Shown here: piece by piece, positions 40,916 through 56,261 of the stretch
How the letters are laid out: each line of letters begins with the position of its first letter
Numbering within the stretch: position 1 is the first letter of the stretch
DNA from: Pseudomonas silesiensis
GTDB taxonomy: Bacteria; Pseudomonadota; Gammaproteobacteria; Pseudomonadales; Pseudomonadaceae
Assembly (NCBI RefSeq): GCF_001661075.1
Contig: NZ_CP014870.1
Location: forward strand, 5,709,703 to 5,773,702
Direction of reading: 5' to 3'
DNA: 64,000 nt
Program-made: the position numbers and the translations under genes
Notes under the pieces: generated by a model
Told to the model about the DNA's origin: nothing
Seen by the model: the letters and a program-made list of their open reading frames with translations, nothing else
The model's database searches: none

Positions 40916-41374
40916 TCAGTCAAAACTGGGAATAATGTTGGCCTTGTCGATCATATCGATCGGCAACAGGAATTCATGGTCTTCAACCTGCACCACGACG
41001 TCCTGCTCTTCTACACCGCGCAGAAGGCCCTGAAAGTTGCGTCGCCCTTCAAAAGGCGAGCGCAGCTTGATCTTCACTTGTTCACCGGCAAATTTTGCAA
41101 ACTGCTCAATAGTGAACAGCGGGCGTTCCATGCCAGGCGAGGAAACTTCAAGGGTGTATTCAACGGCGATCGGATCTTCAACATCCAGGACACCGCTGAT
41201 CTGACGGCTGACGATGGCGCAATCGTCCACCAGCACACCGCCTTCTTTATCAATATAAACGCGCAACATTGAGTGGCGACCCTGAGCCGAAAACTCAATA
41301 CCCCAGCATTCATAGCCCAGGGCCACGACCACCGGGGCCAACAAGGCCTGCAACTCTTCTAGCTTGCTCGACAC
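40916..41374 (-). CDS. rimP: ribosome maturation factor RimP
   Basis: A 152-residue 30S assembly factor. A GTG start at 41374 is chosen because GAGGGG precedes it by 6 bases and the protein begins [21 protein letters not shown] as in relatives; an ATG six codons earlier is possible. Motifs: [26 protein letters not shown]. First protein gene of the metY-nusA-infB operon, behind two terminator-like hairpins. Confidence 0.95.
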   Translation of the reverse strand: MSSKLEELQALLAPVVVALGYECWGIEFSAQGRHSMLRVYIDKEGGVLVDDCAIVSRQISGVLDVEDPIAVEYTLEVSSPGMERPLFTIEQFAKFAGEQVKIKLRSPFEGRRNFQGLLRGVEEQDVVVQVEDHEFLLPIDMIDKANIIPSFD

Positions 41375-41410
41375 CTGAACCCCCTCGTGCATGTATGTGC
41401 ATGCTATGCA

Positions 41411-41438
41411 AAATAAAAAAATGGGCGAAACGCCCATC
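41411..41438 (-). terminator. terminator-like hairpin in the rimP leader
   Basis: On the minus strand ATGGGCG-TTT-CGCCCAT is followed by TTTTTTATTTT, a strong intrinsic terminator only 37 bases before the rimP start. Transcripts from the tRNA gene or a nearby promoter would have to read through it, which suggests attenuation. Confidence 0.8.
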
Positions 41439-41482
41439 CTTGAAACGCCGTCGAACAGCGGCGTAGAAAGTGTCCAGCTAAC

Positions 41483-41505
41483 AAAAAGCCCCTGAAAAGG
41501 GGCTC
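41483..41505 (-). terminator. terminator after tRNA-fMet
   Basis: GAGCCCC-TTTTC-AGGGGCTTTTT on the minus strand, 8 bases after the tRNA 3' end. A third hairpin without T run (ACGCCG...CGGCGT, 41446-41465) lies between it and the rimP-leader terminator. Confidence 0.85.
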
Positions 41506-41512
41506 CTGAAAC

Positions 41513-41589
<77 letters not shown>

Positions 41590-41652
41590 ACAAAGCTGGG
41601 GCGGAAGTATACGACCGATCCCTCACAGGGTCAATGTAACCTTCCACCTACA

Positions 41653-41677
41653 AGAAAGCCCGCAACAGCGGGCTCTC
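41653..41677 (-). terminator. terminator after tRNA-Leu
   Basis: GAGAGCCCGC-TGTT-GCGGGCTTTCTTG on the minus strand, 8 bases after the tRNA 3' end. Confidence 0.85.
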
Positions 41678-41685
41678 CTGATAAT

Positions 41686-41771
41686 TGGTACCGAGAAGGG
41701 GACTCGAACCCCTACACCCTATGGGCACAACCACCTCAAGGTTGCGTGTCTACCAATTCCACCACCTCGGC
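41686..41771 (-). tRNA. tRNA-Leu (anticodon GAG)
   Basis: An 86-base class II tRNA with long variable arm: GCCGAGG acceptor, anticodon loop CTTGAGG with GAG, variable stem TGTGCCCATAGGGTGT, T-arm GGGGTTCGAGTCCCC and encoded CCA. It lies 22 bases after the secG stop and is probably co-transcribed. Confidence 0.96.
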
Positions 41772-41793
41772 AATACTACGTTTGAAACCCTTC

Positions 41794-42177
41794 TTACTTC
41801 TGCTCTTGAGCTGGAGGCACGTCAGTCGCTGGAGTAGCCGACTTTTGCTCTTGAAGCACCGGGACATCATCAGAAGCCGGTTGCTGCTTTGGAACTTCCA
41901 ACACTGCTGGATTTGGCAAACCTACTTGAGTCAGCTGGTGAGCTTTCTCTTTAGCAAAGTAACCTAACCCTAAGCTGGTTATGAAGAAACCTGCGGCAAG
42001 TATAGCAGTAAACTTACTAAGAAAGGTAGAGGAACCTTGGCTTCCGAACACAGTATTTGAAGCACCTGCTCCGAAAGACGCGCCAGCATCCGCACCTTTA
42101 CCCTGCTGCAGCAAAACCAGAGCAACTACGCCCAATGCACCCAGCAGATGAAAAACGACTACGACTGTTTCCAGCAT
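41794..42177 (-). CDS. secG: preprotein translocase subunit SecG
   Basis: A 127-residue SecG with two membrane helices (about 3-23 and 55-75) around the conserved [34 protein letters not shown] loop; the C-terminal 45 residues are Pro/Gln/Ala-rich and variable. The start at 42177 lies 4 bases after tpiA. Part of SecYEG. Confidence 0.94.
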   Translation of the reverse strand: MLETVVVVFHLLGALGVVALVLLQQGKGADAGASFGAGASNTVFGSQGSSTFLSKFTAILAAGFFITSLGLGYFAKEKAHQLTQVGLPNPAVLEVPKQQPASDDVPVLQEQKSATPATDVPPAQEQK

Positions 42178-42181
42178 TTTT

Positions 42182-42937
42182 TCAGTTTCCCGCGGCGCGA
42201 CAGATCGCACCGAACTCATCTGCATTCAGGGACGCTCCACCAATGAGCCCCCCATCGATATCCGGCATGCCGAACAGTTCGACCGCATTGGCCGCCTTCA
42301 CGCTGCCGCCGTATAGAAGCCGCACACCTTGCGCGACTTCAGAATTCTTTTCCGCCAACTGGGCGCGAATGGCTGCATGCACATCCTGCGCCTGTTGCGG
42401 CGAAGCAGTCAGCCCGGTGCCAATGGCCCAGACCGGCTCGTAAGCGATGACTGCCTTGGCAAAGACACCGACACCCAGCTCCTCGATGATGCTGTCCAGC
42501 TGACGCCCGACAACCTCAAGCGTTTTCCCGGCTTCGCGCTGCTCAAGGGTTTCCCCTATGCACAACACCGGAATCAAGCCACATGCCTGTGCCGCTGCGA
42601 ACTTGCGGATCAGCATATCGTCCTGCTCGCCCATGATCTGGCGGCGTTCGGAGTGCCCGACAAGTACCAGGGAACAACCTGCATCCACCAACTGACTCGG
42701 TGCAACTTCACCGGTCAATGCGCCTTGCATGGATTCCACCGCAGAGTTCTGCGCGCCGATCGAAATCGACTGACCTTTCAAGCTATCAATCACTTGATTG
42801 ATATGCAGGCAAGGCGGGAATACCGCAACGTCAACATCGCTCGGCAAGTCCAGACGGCGGAGGCCGTCAATCAGCTCAGCGACGCTGGTGCGGGTACCGT
42901 GCATCTTCCAGTTACCAGCTACCATAGGGCGACGCAT
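42182..42937 (-). CDS. tpiA: triosephosphate isomerase
   Basis: A 251-residue TIM barrel interconverting glyceraldehyde-3-phosphate and dihydroxyacetone phosphate. Catalytic Lys11 in GNWKMH, His in VGHSERR, Glu in [19 protein letters not shown] binds phosphate. In the usual glmM-tpiA-secG order. Confidence 0.98.
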   Translation of the reverse strand: MRRPMVAGNWKMHGTRTSVAELIDGLRRLDLPSDVDVAVFPPCLHINQVIDSLKGQSISIGAQNSAVESMQGALTGEVAPSQLVDAGCSLVLVGHSERRQIMGEQDDMLIRKFAAAQACGLIPVLCIGETLEQREAGKTLEVVGRQLDSIIEELGVGVFAKAVIAYEPVWAIGTGLTASPQQAQDVHAAIRAQLAEKNSEVAQGVRLLYGGSVKAANAVELFGMPDIDGGLIGGASLNADEFGAICRAAGN

Positions 42938-43003
42938 GCTGTACCTCGTCGGTCAAAGTGGGCGCAGATGTTACCCAACACAATCATGGCTGGCAAGCCG
43001 AAT

Positions 43004-44341
43004 TCAGGCAGAAACTTCAGTAACCAGGTTTGCCAGCTCTTCGGCGTGGCCGCGAACCTGTGTTTCGTCCTCGCCTTCGACCATTACCCGCACCAACGGC
43101 TCCGTCCCGGACTTGCGCAACAGCACACGCCCGCGCCCGGCCATGGCCTGGGTAACGCGCTCGCTGGCCGCCTTGACCGCCGGATGATCGAGGGGGCTTG
43201 CACCGCCGCCGAAACGCACATTGATCAGCACCTGAGGGCACTTGCGCAACGCCTGACGCGATTGCGCCAGCCCTTCGGAGCGTCTCTTCAGCGCCATCAG
43301 TACCTGCAAGGCCGCAATGATCGCGTCACCGGTGGTGGTATGACTGAAGCAGACAATGTGCCCCGAGTTTTCACCACCCACCAGCCAATCGCGCTCCTGC
43401 AACTCGGAGATGACGTAACGGTCGCCGACATTGGCCCGCACAAAAGGAATGCCCAGGTCCGCCAGGGCCAGCTCCAGCCCCAGGTTACTCATCAACGTAC
43501 CGACCACGCCGCCCTGCAGCTTGCCACGCTCCTGCAGATCGCGAGCAATGATGAACAGCAATTCGTCACCGTCGACGACAGCACCGGTGTGATCGACCAT
43601 CTGCACCCGGTCGCCATCACCGTCAAAGGCGATGCCCAAATCGGCGTGCTCGGCCAATACGGCAGCCTGCAACGGCCCCATATGGGTCGAACCGCAGTTA
43701 TCGTTGATATTCAGGCCATTGGGATGGGCAGAAAGCACAACGACATCGGCGCCCAGCTCACGGAACACACTCGGCGCCACCTTGTAGGTCGCACCGTGAG
43801 CGCAGTCGATCACAATCTTCAAGCCCGCGAAGCTGGTACCGGCCGGGACGCTGCCCTTGCAGAATTCGATGTAGCGGCCCGACGCATCGTTGATGCGCGA
43901 GACCTTGCCGATCTTGCTCGACTCGACCACGGTCATCGGGGTGTCGAGCAGTTCTTCGATCATATGCTCGACTTCATCCGGCAGCTTGGTGCCCTTGCCG
44001 GAGAAAAACTTGATGCCGTTATCGTCATGCGGATTGTGCGAGGCGCTGATCACGATGCCCGCTTCGGCATGGAAGGTGCGCGTCAGATAGGCGATGGCCG
44101 GTGTCGGCATCGGGCCCAGGAGCATGACATCGGCACCCGCCGACGTCAGTCCGGCCTCAAGCGCCGATTCGAACATGTAGCCGGAAATCCGGGTGTCCTT
44201 ACCCACCAACACTTTGCAGGCGCCCATTTTGCGGAACGCCATACCCGCGGCCCAACCGAGCTTGAGCATGAAATCAGGCGTGATCGGGTATTCGCCGACG
44301 CGACCACGAATGCCGTCGGTACCAAAGTATTTTTTAGTCAT
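43004..44341 (-). CDS. glmM: phosphoglucosamine mutase
   Basis: A 445-residue enzyme converting glucosamine-6-phosphate to glucosamine-1-phosphate for UDP-GlcNAc. Phosphoserine Ser101 in [12 protein letters not shown], metal loop DGDGDR, sugar loop GGENSGH, phosphate loop [10 protein letters not shown]. 16 bases after folP. Confidence 0.98.
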   Translation of the reverse strand: MTKKYFGTDGIRGRVGEYPITPDFMLKLGWAAGMAFRKMGACKVLVGKDTRISGYMFESALEAGLTSAGADVMLLGPMPTPAIAYLTRTFHAEAGIVISASHNPHDDNGIKFFSGKGTKLPDEVEHMIEELLDTPMTVVESSKIGKVSRINDASGRYIEFCKGSVPAGTSFAGLKIVIDCAHGATYKVAPSVFRELGADVVVLSAHPNGLNINDNCGSTHMGPLQAAVLAEHADLGIAFDGDGDRVQMVDHTGAVVDGDELLFIIARDLQERGKLQGGVVGTLMSNLGLELALADLGIPFVRANVGDRYVISELQERDWLVGGENSGHIVCFSHTTTGDAIIAALQVLMALKRRSEGLAQSRQALRKCPQVLINVRFGGGASPLDHPAVKAASERVTQAMAGRGRVLLRKSGTEPLVRVMVEGEDETQVRGHAEELANLVTEVSA

Positions 44342-44357
44342 AAGCGCTCCATCCTTC

Positions 44358-45209
44358 TTATTCGGCTGATTCCACTGCGGCGATCATCCGCAGCACATCG
44401 ACTGTTTCGGCCACATCATGGACGCGCAATATACGCGCTCCCTTGAATGAGGCCAGCGCCGCGAGCGCGAGACCGCCATTCAGGCGTTCTCCGACCGGGC
44501 GATTCAAGGCCTGACCTATCATGCTTTTTCGCGAAACCCCGACCAGCAACGGCCGACCCAAGGCATGCAAGGCTTCCATATGCTTGAACAAGCTTAGATT
44601 GTGTTGCAGGGTTTTGGCGAAACCGAAGCCTGGATCCAGAATGATCCGCTCGGCGGGTATGCCTGCCGATACACATTTCGCCATGCGCCCGGCAAGAAAC
44701 TCGCCCACTTCCCGGGTCACATCCTGATACTGCGGATTGTCCTGCATGTCGCCCGGCTCACCGAGCATATGCATCAGGCAGACGGGCAAGCCGGTGGCCG
44801 CAGCCGCATCCAGCGCACCATCGCGCTGCAGCGAGCGCACGTCATTGATCAACCCGGCGCCCAACCGTGCGGTTTCGCGCATGACCGACGGGGTAGAAGT
44901 ATCCACCGAGATGATCACATCCAGTTCGCGATGAATGCGCTCGACGATGGGCGCTACACGCTCGAGCTCCTCCAGCGGGGAAACCGCCCTGGCTCCGGGC
45001 CGGGTCGATTCGCCACCGACATCGATCAGCGTCGCGCCGGCCGCCACCATGGCTTCGGCGTGGCGCATGGCCGCATCGAGCTGGCTGTATTGGCCACCGT
45101 CGGAAAAGGAATCTGGAGTGACATTGAGAATGCCCATGACATGCGTCAGGGCCAAATCAAGAACCCGGTTGCCGCAAGGCAACCGGGTCGAGGACTGAAC
45201 AGAAGTCAT
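44358..45209 (-). CDS. folP: dihydropteroate synthase
   Basis: A 283-residue TIM-barrel enzyme joining p-aminobenzoate and hydroxymethyl-dihydropterin diphosphate; the sulfonamide target. Motifs: [45 protein letters not shown]. Eight bases after ftsH. Confidence 0.97.
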   Translation of the reverse strand: MTSVQSSTRLPCGNRVLDLALTHVMGILNVTPDSFSDGGQYSQLDAAMRHAEAMVAAGATLIDVGGESTRPGARAVSPLEELERVAPIVERIHRELDVIISVDTSTPSVMRETARLGAGLINDVRSLQRDGALDAAAATGLPVCLMHMLGEPGDMQDNPQYQDVTREVGEFLAGRMAKCVSAGIPAERIILDPGFGFAKTLQHNLSLFKHMEALHALGRPLLVGVSRKSMIGQALNRPVGERLNGGLALAALASFKGARILRVHDVAETVDVLRMIAAVESAE

Positions 45210-45217
45210 TTCAAACC

Positions 45218-47137
45218 TTAAACGTCAGCAGCCGGACCGCCGATAGGTGTTTCCGGACGCTCGCCCTGCACTGCCGGAGGTGTTCCGGACGTACCGGTAC
45301 CACCGGACCAGTCGCGAGGTTCGCGAGGCGTACGACCGGCCATGATGTCATCGATCTGATCGGCATCGATCGTTTCGTACTTCATCAAGGCATCGGCCAT
45401 GGCGTCGAGCTTGTCACGGTTATCCGTGAGGATCTGCTTGGCGGTGCCGTAGCACTGGTCGATGATGCTGCGCACCTCGGAGTCGATCAGCTTCGCCGTC
45501 TCGCCGGAGAAACTGGCGCCTTGACCGCCGCCGCCGCGACCGAGGAACACTTCACCCTCTTCTTCGGCGTACATCAACGGACCGAGTTTTTCCGACAGGC
45601 CCCACTTGGTCACCATGTTCCGTGCAATCTGGCTGGCACGCATGATGTCGTTGGATGCACCGGTGGTGACACCATCGAAGCCAAGGGTCATTTCTTCAGC
45701 GATACGGCCGCCGTACAGCGAGCAGATCTGGCTGATCAACGCACGCTTGGACAGGCTGTAGCGGTCTTCTTCCGGCAGGAACATGGTCACACCCAGCGCG
45801 CGACCGCGGGGGATGATCGACACCTTGTAGACCGGGTCATGCTCAGGCACGACGCGACCGACAATGGCGTGGCCGGCTTCGTGATAAGCGGTGTTCTGCT
45901 TCTCTTTCTCGGACATGACCATGGATTTGCGCTCGGCACCCATCATGATCTTGTCTTTGGCCAGTTCGAACTCTTTCATTTCAACGATGCGCTTGCCGGC
46001 ACGGGCGGCGAACAGCGACGCCTCGTTCACCAGGTTCGCCAGGTCGGCACCGGAGAAACCAGGGGTACCACGGGCGATCACGGCCGGAGCGACGTCGTCA
46101 CCCATCGGCACTTTGCGCATGTGGACCTTGAGAATCTGCTCACGGCCGCGGATGTCCGGCAGACCGACCACGACCTGACGGTCGAAACGGCCTGGACGCA
46201 GCAGCGCCGGGTCCAGTACGTCCGGACGGTTGGTGGCGGCGATGACGATGATGCCGTCATTCATTTCGAAGCCGTCCATCTCTACCAGCAACTGGTTGAG
46301 CGTCTGTTCGCGCTCGTCGTGACCGCCACCCATGCCGGCACCACGATGGCGACCGACGGCGTCGATTTCATCGATGAAGATGATGCATGGCGCGTGCTTC
46401 TTTGCCTGCTCGAACATGTCGCGAACACGGCTGGCACCGACACCGACGAACATTTCGACGAAATCGGAACCGGAAATGGTGAAGAACGGCACTTTGGCTT
46501 CGCCGGCAATCGCCTTGGCGAGCAAGGTTTTACCGGTACCCGGAGGACCGACCATCAGTACGCCGCGAGGAATGCGACCGCCCAGGCGCTGGAACTTGCC
46601 CGGGTCACGCAGGAACTCGACCAGCTCGCCGACTTCTTCCTTGGCTTCGTCGCAACCGGCAACGTCACCCAGGGTGGTTTTCACCTGATCTTCGGAGAGC
46701 AGGCGCGCCTTGCTCTTGCCGAAGCTCATCGGTCCGCCCTTGCCACCGGCTCCGCCCTGCATCTGCCGCATGAAGAACATGAACACGGCGATGATCACCA
46801 GGATCGGGAAGCTTGCCACCAGGAGCTGAGTCCAGATGCTTTGCTGTTCAGGCTGTTTGCCTTCGACCACGACGTGGTTGTCCACGAGGTCGCCGATCAG
46901 ACCATTATCCTGGATTGCCGGACGGATGGTCTTGAAGCTGTCGCCATCGTTGCGCTTGCCGGTAATCACATAGCCATCGACGGCTACGCGTTCGACCTTG
47001 CCATCCTTGACCTGCTGGATGAAGTCGGAATAGTTGAGGGTCTGCGGCTCGTTAGGGCTGGAGAAGTTGTTCATCACCGTCACCAGGACTGCCGCGATGA
47101 TCAACCACAGGATCAGATTCTTTGCCATATCGTTCAA
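45218..47137 (-). CDS. ftsH: ATP-dependent zinc metalloprotease FtsH
   Basis: A 639-residue membrane AAA+ protease that degrades misfolded membrane proteins, LpxC and sigma-32. Two membrane helices (about 7-25 and 105-125), Walker [14 protein letters not shown], Walker [13 protein letters not shown] region, and the zinc site HEAGH. The TTG at 47137 has GAGGG 7 bases upstream; the ATG three codons later would be 16 bases away, so TTG is preferred. Confidence 0.97.
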   Translation of the reverse strand: MNDMAKNLILWLIIAAVLVTVMNNFSSPNEPQTLNYSDFIQQVKDGKVERVAVDGYVITGKRNDGDSFKTIRPAIQDNGLIGDLVDNHVVVEGKQPEQQSIWTQLLVASFPILVIIAVFMFFMRQMQGGAGGKGGPMSFGKSKARLLSEDQVKTTLGDVAGCDEAKEEVGELVEFLRDPGKFQRLGGRIPRGVLMVGPPGTGKTLLAKAIAGEAKVPFFTISGSDFVEMFVGVGASRVRDMFEQAKKHAPCIIFIDEIDAVGRHRGAGMGGGHDEREQTLNQLLVEMDGFEMNDGIIVIAATNRPDVLDPALLRPGRFDRQVVVGLPDIRGREQILKVHMRKVPMGDDVAPAVIARGTPGFSGADLANLVNEASLFAARAGKRIVEMKEFELAKDKIMMGAERKSMVMSEKEKQNTAYHEAGHAIVGRVVPEHDPVYKVSIIPRGRALGVTMFLPEEDRYSLSKRALISQICSLYGGRIAEEMTLGFDGVTTGASNDIMRASQIARNMVTKWGLSEKLGPLMYAEEEGEVFLGRGGGGQGASFSGETAKLIDSEVRSIIDQCYGTAKQILTDNRDKLDAMADALMKYETIDADQIDDIMAGRTPREPRDWSGGTGTSGTPPAVQGERPETPIGGPAADV

Positions 47138-47330
47138 TTAACTACCCTCTGAAGCAAGCGCCGCTGATGGCGCGCGCTTCGCATGATATTCACCGGCCTA
47201 ACTTACTACATTACCGACGACTCTGGCAGGCGTCGTCTGTAACCCTTTGTGAAACACTTTCTACACAATATTCGCTAATGCTCACGGGGCGAAATACGAA
47301 AATCCTATCGACCCGCAAAAAAACCTCGAT

Positions 47331-47960
47331 TTACTCACTACGGCCGCGGTAGCCCCAAGCCAGCATGTATTGCTCGCGGGAACTGCCACGGGAAGAGTCC
47401 GGCTTGATCATCTGGACCTTGTCGAATTTCTGACGAGCGTCCTTCACGTAAGCATCAAACCCTTCGCCCTGAAACACCTTGATCACGAAATTACCACCCG
47501 GCTTGAGTATCCGAGCCGCCAGATCAAGAGCCAGCTCACATAGAAACATGGCTTTCGGCATGTCCACCTCAGGCGTACCACTCATATTGGGGGCCATATC
47601 GGAAATCACAAGGTCCACCTGCGAATTACCCACGGCTTCAAGGATCTGAGCGAGCACTTCGTCCTGGGTGAAGTCACCCTGGATGAAAGTCACATCCGGA
47701 ATGCTGTCCATTTCCAGGATGTCCGAGGCGATCAGACGCCCCTGACCACCGATCAGCCGACTAGTGACCTGCGACCAGCCGCCGGGCGCCGCACCCAGGT
47801 CGACAACGCTCATACCCGGACGGATCAGCTTGTATTTCTCCTGGACCTCCAGAAGCTTGTAACTCGCACGCGAGCGGTAACCATCCTTCTGCGCCTGCTT
47901 CACATAGGGATCATTGACATGTCTTTGCAGCCATTTAAGGCTTGTCTTGGAACGGGCCAC
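47331..47960 (-). CDS. rlmE: 23S rRNA (U2552-2'-O) methyltransferase
   Basis: A 209-residue RrmJ/FtsJ enzyme acting late in 50S assembly. GTG start at 47960 behind GAGGTG; protein begins [23 protein letters not shown] motif [14 protein letters not shown], and the Lys-Asp-Lys-Glu tetrad is spread over [21 protein letters not shown] and [13 protein letters not shown]. Followed by ftsH with a 193-base space. Confidence 0.96.
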   Translation of the reverse strand: MARSKTSLKWLQRHVNDPYVKQAQKDGYRSRASYKLLEVQEKYKLIRPGMSVVDLGAAPGGWSQVTSRLIGGQGRLIASDILEMDSIPDVTFIQGDFTQDEVLAQILEAVGNSQVDLVISDMAPNMSGTPEVDMPKAMFLCELALDLAARILKPGGNFVIKVFQGEGFDAYVKDARQKFDKVQMIKPDSSRGSSREQYMLAWGYRGRSE

Positions 47961-48065
47961 GGGCCACCTCAAAAATAAAACGGGTCGTGATTAACTGGGC
48001 GGTCCCGGACTCGCTCGGGTAAACTGGCCGCCGCTTTTTACAAGATCAGACGCAGGGGTCAGATT

Positions 48066-48374
48066 ATGCCGCTCACTCAAGAGCAGAAGAAACAGTACAA
48101 ATCCATTGGCCACCATCTGAAACCGGTTTTGATTGTGGCTGACAACGGTTTGACTGAAGGTGTGTTAGCCGAACTTGAACGCGCTTTGGCGGATCACGAG
48201 CTGATCAAAATCAAGCTCAACATCCTCGATCGCGAGTCGCGCCTGGCGAACATTGCAGAACTGTGCAAGGTCGGCAAAGCGGACCTGGTTCAGGTCATAG
48301 GCAAGATGGCACTGATTTACCGCAAGAACTTCAGCGTCAACAAGCAGCTGTCGAACGTTCATCGCTTCAAGTGA
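48066..48374 (+). CDS. yhbY: CRM-domain RNA-binding protein YhbY
   Basis: A 102-residue single CRM domain linked to 50S assembly, divergent from rlmE as in other gamma-proteobacteria. Motifs: QKKQYKSIGHHLKPVLIVADNGL and the C-terminal GKMALIYRKN. Confidence 0.93.
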   Translation: MPLTQEQKKQYKSIGHHLKPVLIVADNGLTEGVLAELERALADHELIKIKLNILDRESRLANIAELCKVGKADLVQVIGKMALIYRKNFSVNKQLSNVHRFK

Positions 48375-48383
48375 TGACAAGGG

Positions 48384-48788
48384 TCAAGGGTGTGCTTCGC
48401 GCACCCTGCCACTCCATCCCGGCACCGGCTGCAACACCAGCACCAGCCCGGAAAACCCCAGGACAAGAAAGCTGAACACGTGCCAGCGCACCGCATCCGG
48501 CCAACCGAAGCGCACCGCGTAGTACATCGCACACGCATACAGCGCCGTCATCAGCAGTTGCCCGCGAATATCGCGCCATAGACTGGCAAGGCCCTCGGCC
48601 TGAACCAGCACCAAAACCTGAAAAATCACACACACTGCGGCGAATCCCACCATCAGTGTATTCAGCACGTCTACGATTTCGTCGATCAGCAGCGGCGCCA
48701 GGCCGATATGACCCAGCACCGGCAGCAGACCGATATGCAACAGCCACAGGCCGCCCACCCACAACATCTGGGTCAGCTGCCAAAGCAT
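48384..48788 (-). CDS. DUF4149-like membrane protein
   Basis: A 134-residue protein with four hydrophobic helices (about 5-25, 43-65, 74-92 and 100-122), reading MLWQLTQMLWVGGLWLLHIG at the start. It fits the DUF4149 family and the place of PA4754 between yhbY and greA (from memory). Function unknown. The ATG at 48788 directly follows a perfect 9-bp hairpin with no good ribosome-binding site; a longer frame to 48839 exists but overlaps greA. Confidence 0.8.
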   Translation of the reverse strand: MLWQLTQMLWVGGLWLLHIGLLPVLGHIGLAPLLIDEIVDVLNTLMVGFAAVCVIFQVLVLVQAEGLASLWRDIRGQLLMTALYACAMYYAVRFGWPDAVRWHVFSFLVLGFSGLVLVLQPVPGWSGRVREAHP

Positions 48789-48811
48789 GGCGCCCGCATG
48801 CAGCGGGCGCC
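48789..48811 (-). terminator. hairpin after greA, abutting the next start codon
   Basis: GGCGCCCGC-TGCAT-GCGGGCGCC, a perfect 9-bp stem 6 bases after the greA stop. On the minus strand no T run follows; the DUF4149 ATG is the next triplet. It could end greA mRNA or limit translation of the next gene. Confidence 0.6.
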
Positions 48812-48816
48812 TTCTC

Positions 48817-49289
48817 TCAGATGTGGCGAACTTCGACAATCTCGTACTCGATAACGCCGCCAGGCGTTTTCACGGCAACTACATCGCCCTCTTCCTTGGC
48901 AATCAAGGCGCGGGCCAATGGCGAACCCACCGAAATCTTGCCGAGTTTGAAGTCCGCCTCATCCTCACCCACGATGTGGTAAGTGACGCGGTCATCAGTC
49001 TCGACATTGGCGATTTCAACGGTGGTACCGAAAATCACTTTGCCGGTGTGTGGAATGCTCGTGACATCGATGATGACCTGGTTCTGAATCCGGCCTTCGA
49101 TGTCACGAATCCGCGCCTCGACCATCCCCTGCTGCTCGCGGGCAGCGTGGTATTCGGCGTTTTCCTTCAAGTCACCCAGTTCGCGGGCCGTACCGATGTC
49201 CTGGCTGAGCTTCGGACGGACGACCTTGGTCAGGTGAGCGTGTTCTTCTTCCAGGGCTTTGGCGCCCTGGACGGTCATTGGGTATTTGA

Positions 49290-49293
<4 letters not shown>
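48817..49293 (-). CDS. greA: transcript cleavage factor GreA
   Basis: A 158-residue GreA that rescues backtracked RNA polymerase. The start at 49293 begins [18 protein letters not shown] and overlaps the carB stop by 4 bases (ATGA). N-terminal coiled coil with the acidic tip [17 protein letters not shown]-terminal FKBP-like domain. Confidence 0.97.
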
Positions 49294-52511
<3,218 letters not shown>

Positions 52512-52628
52512 GGGTTGTCACTCAAATCCGCAGGTCAGTCGGCAAGCCGTCTTGTTCAATCTTTGAAGGCCCGAGGGGGTCACCGGTGTCGGGACCGCCC
52601 TCAAGCCCTGCTCCATCAAGGCGAGCGA

Positions 52629-53765
52629 TCAGCGTCGCTTGGCCATTTCGTTGATGAAGCGATCGAACAATGGCGCTACGTCGTTCGGGCCAGGGCTGGC
52701 TTCAGGGTGACCCTGGAAGCTGAAGGCGCTCTTGTCGGTCAGCTCGATGCCTTGCAGGGTGCCGTCGAACAGCGATTTGTGGATCGCGCGGACGTTGCCT
52801 GGCAGGGTGGTCTCATCTACCGCGAAGCCGTGGTTCTGGCTGGTGATCATCACCACACCGCTGTCCAGGTCCTGGACCGGGTGGTTGGCACCGTGGTGGC
52901 CGTGGCCCATTTTCAGGGTCTTGGCGCCGGCGGCCAGGGCCAGCAGTTGGTGACCGAGGCAGATGCCGAACACCGGGATGTCGGTTTGCAGCACGTCCTT
53001 GATCGCCTGGATCGCGTAATCACAAGGCTCGGGGTCACCAGGACCGTTCGACAGGAACACGCCATCAGGGTTGAGCGCCAAGGCTTCAGCGGCGGGCGTT
53101 TGCGCCGGCACCACGGTCACGCGGCAACCGCGCTCGACCAGCATGCGCAGGATGTTCAGCTTGACGCCGTAGTCGTAGGCAACCACGTGGTATGGCAGCT
53201 CGGAGGCTTCGATGGTCGCGTGGCTGTCGGTTTTCAGATCCCAGACAGTCGAGCGCCATTCGTATTGCTTCTTGGTGCTGACGACTTTCGCCAGGTCCAT
53301 GCCTTTCAGGCCAGGGAACTCTCGCGCCGCGGCAATGGCCGCTTCTTCGGAAATGTTGTCACCGGCCATGATGCAGCCGTTCTGCGCGCCTTTCTCACGC
53401 AGGATGCGCGTCAGGCGGCGGGTGTCGATACCGGCGATTGCCACCACATTGTTGGCTTTCAGGTAGTCGGACAGCGACAGCTTGTTGCGCCAGTTGCTCG
53501 CGACCAGCGGCAGGTCACGGATGACCAGGCCAGCGGACCAGACACGATCGGACTCGGCATCTTCCGGTGTGGTGCCGGTATTGCCGATGTGCGGGTAAGT
53601 CAGGGTAACGATCTGTTGGGCGTAGGAAGGATCGGTAAGGATTTCCTGATAGCCGGTCATGGCGGTGTTGAACACCACCTCACCAACGGTCTGACCGTCG
53701 GTTCCAATGGCTTCGCCGCGAAAAATGCTGCCATCAGCAAGGGCGAGTATGGCTGGCTTAGTCAA
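52629..53765 (-). CDS. carA: carbamoyl-phosphate synthase small subunit
   Basis: A 378-residue glutaminase subunit. Class I amidotransferase domain with Cys269 in FGICLGHQ, followed by GHHGANHPV and the GHPEASPGP His-Glu. It starts at TTG (53765) behind GGGAGG, and the TTG overlaps the stop of a leader frame. P. aeruginosa carA is also reported to use a rare start and to be controlled by arginine and pyrimidines. Confidence 0.97.
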   Translation of the reverse strand: MTKPAILALADGSIFRGEAIGTDGQTVGEVVFNTAMTGYQEILTDPSYAQQIVTLTYPHIGNTGTTPEDAESDRVWSAGLVIRDLPLVASNWRNKLSLSDYLKANNVVAIAGIDTRRLTRILREKGAQNGCIMAGDNISEEAAIAAAREFPGLKGMDLAKVVSTKKQYEWRSTVWDLKTDSHATIEASELPYHVVAYDYGVKLNILRMLVERGCRVTVVPAQTPAAEALALNPDGVFLSNGPGDPEPCDYAIQAIKDVLQTDIPVFGICLGHQLLALAAGAKTLKMGHGHHGANHPVQDLDSGVVMITSQNHGFAVDETTLPGNVRAIHKSLFDGTLQGIELTDKSAFSFQGHPEASPGPNDVAPLFDRFINEMAKRR

Positions 53766-53914
53766 GAAGACCTCCCGTAAATAAAGCCTGAAAGGGCGAT
53801 CGCAGGTTGTAAAAAAGCGGAGTGACGTATGGACACGTCACCCCGCTTCTTCACCGAATAATTCTGCGCGCTTTTAGTGGACACACTAAAGCTGTAGCTT
53901 ACAGAAAAAGGCAT
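53762..53914 (-). other. possible leader ORF coupled to carA
   Basis: An ATG at 53914 opens a 50-codon frame (begins MPFSVSYSFSVSTKS, ends [10 protein letters not shown]) that passes through the terminator-like hairpin and ends in TGA overlapping the carA TTG (TTGA). No clear ribosome-binding site is seen at its ATG. The overlap would allow translational coupling to carA, whose own GGGAGG lies inside this frame. Confidence 0.35.
53811..53850 (-). terminator. attenuator-like hairpin in the carA leader
   Basis: On the minus strand AAGCGGGGTGACGT and ACGTCACTCCGCTT pair over 14 bases with one mismatch, then TTTTTT follows. It lies 45 bases before the carA start, so transcription can end before the gene unless read-through is allowed. 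Confidence 0.75.
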
Positions 53915-54024
53915 TTTTGGTCTACCGCCAATGAGCCCTAAAGGCCGGAGAATGCGACAGGACGTCGCTTGGCGGGATAAAACCGGGTCCAAACACTGGG
54001 TTCGAACCCGATTTCGGGCGCATC

Positions 54025-55963
<1,939 letters not shown>

Positions 55964-56261
55964 AAGTCTTTGCACTCTTAAGGACGTTCGGCAAACCCCT
56001 CCTGAGCCTCGCCAAACTCGTTGAGCCCCAATACAGGCCCGGACCCAACTCACGTCAATTCAACGATCCTGGTCTTTGATTCAAATCGGTACTTTCGGCT
56101 CGAAAAGCAGGAGCATTTCCGGCCATACCCTCAGCATCCGAGCAGTTGTCGCATGCTGTAAAAATTCGCTAACTCCAGACACGCCAACGCGGGAGCAAGC
56201 TCCCGCGCGGCGACATCCTACCAGTCACCGCCTGAAGGCAGTCAACCGGGCGACCAACAAC
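55964..56261 (-). other. dnaK-dnaJ intergenic region with hairpin
   Basis: The 298 bases between dnaK and dnaJ hold no gene. A perfect 9-bp inverted repeat CGCGGGAGC-AA-GCTCCCGCG (56188-56207) lies 54 bases after the dnaK stop; no T run follows it on the minus strand. It resembles a half REP and may stabilise or end the dnaK message. Confidence 0.5.

Noticed and set aside
36780..41033. Long plus-strand frames opposite infB and nusA
   Set aside because: Mirrors of conserved genes; no start signals and no domain.
53955..53972. ArgR box before carA (TGTCGC on the minus strand)
   Set aside because: TGTCGC is present but the trailing AA at the expected spacing of the P. aeruginosa pattern is not; too weak to call.
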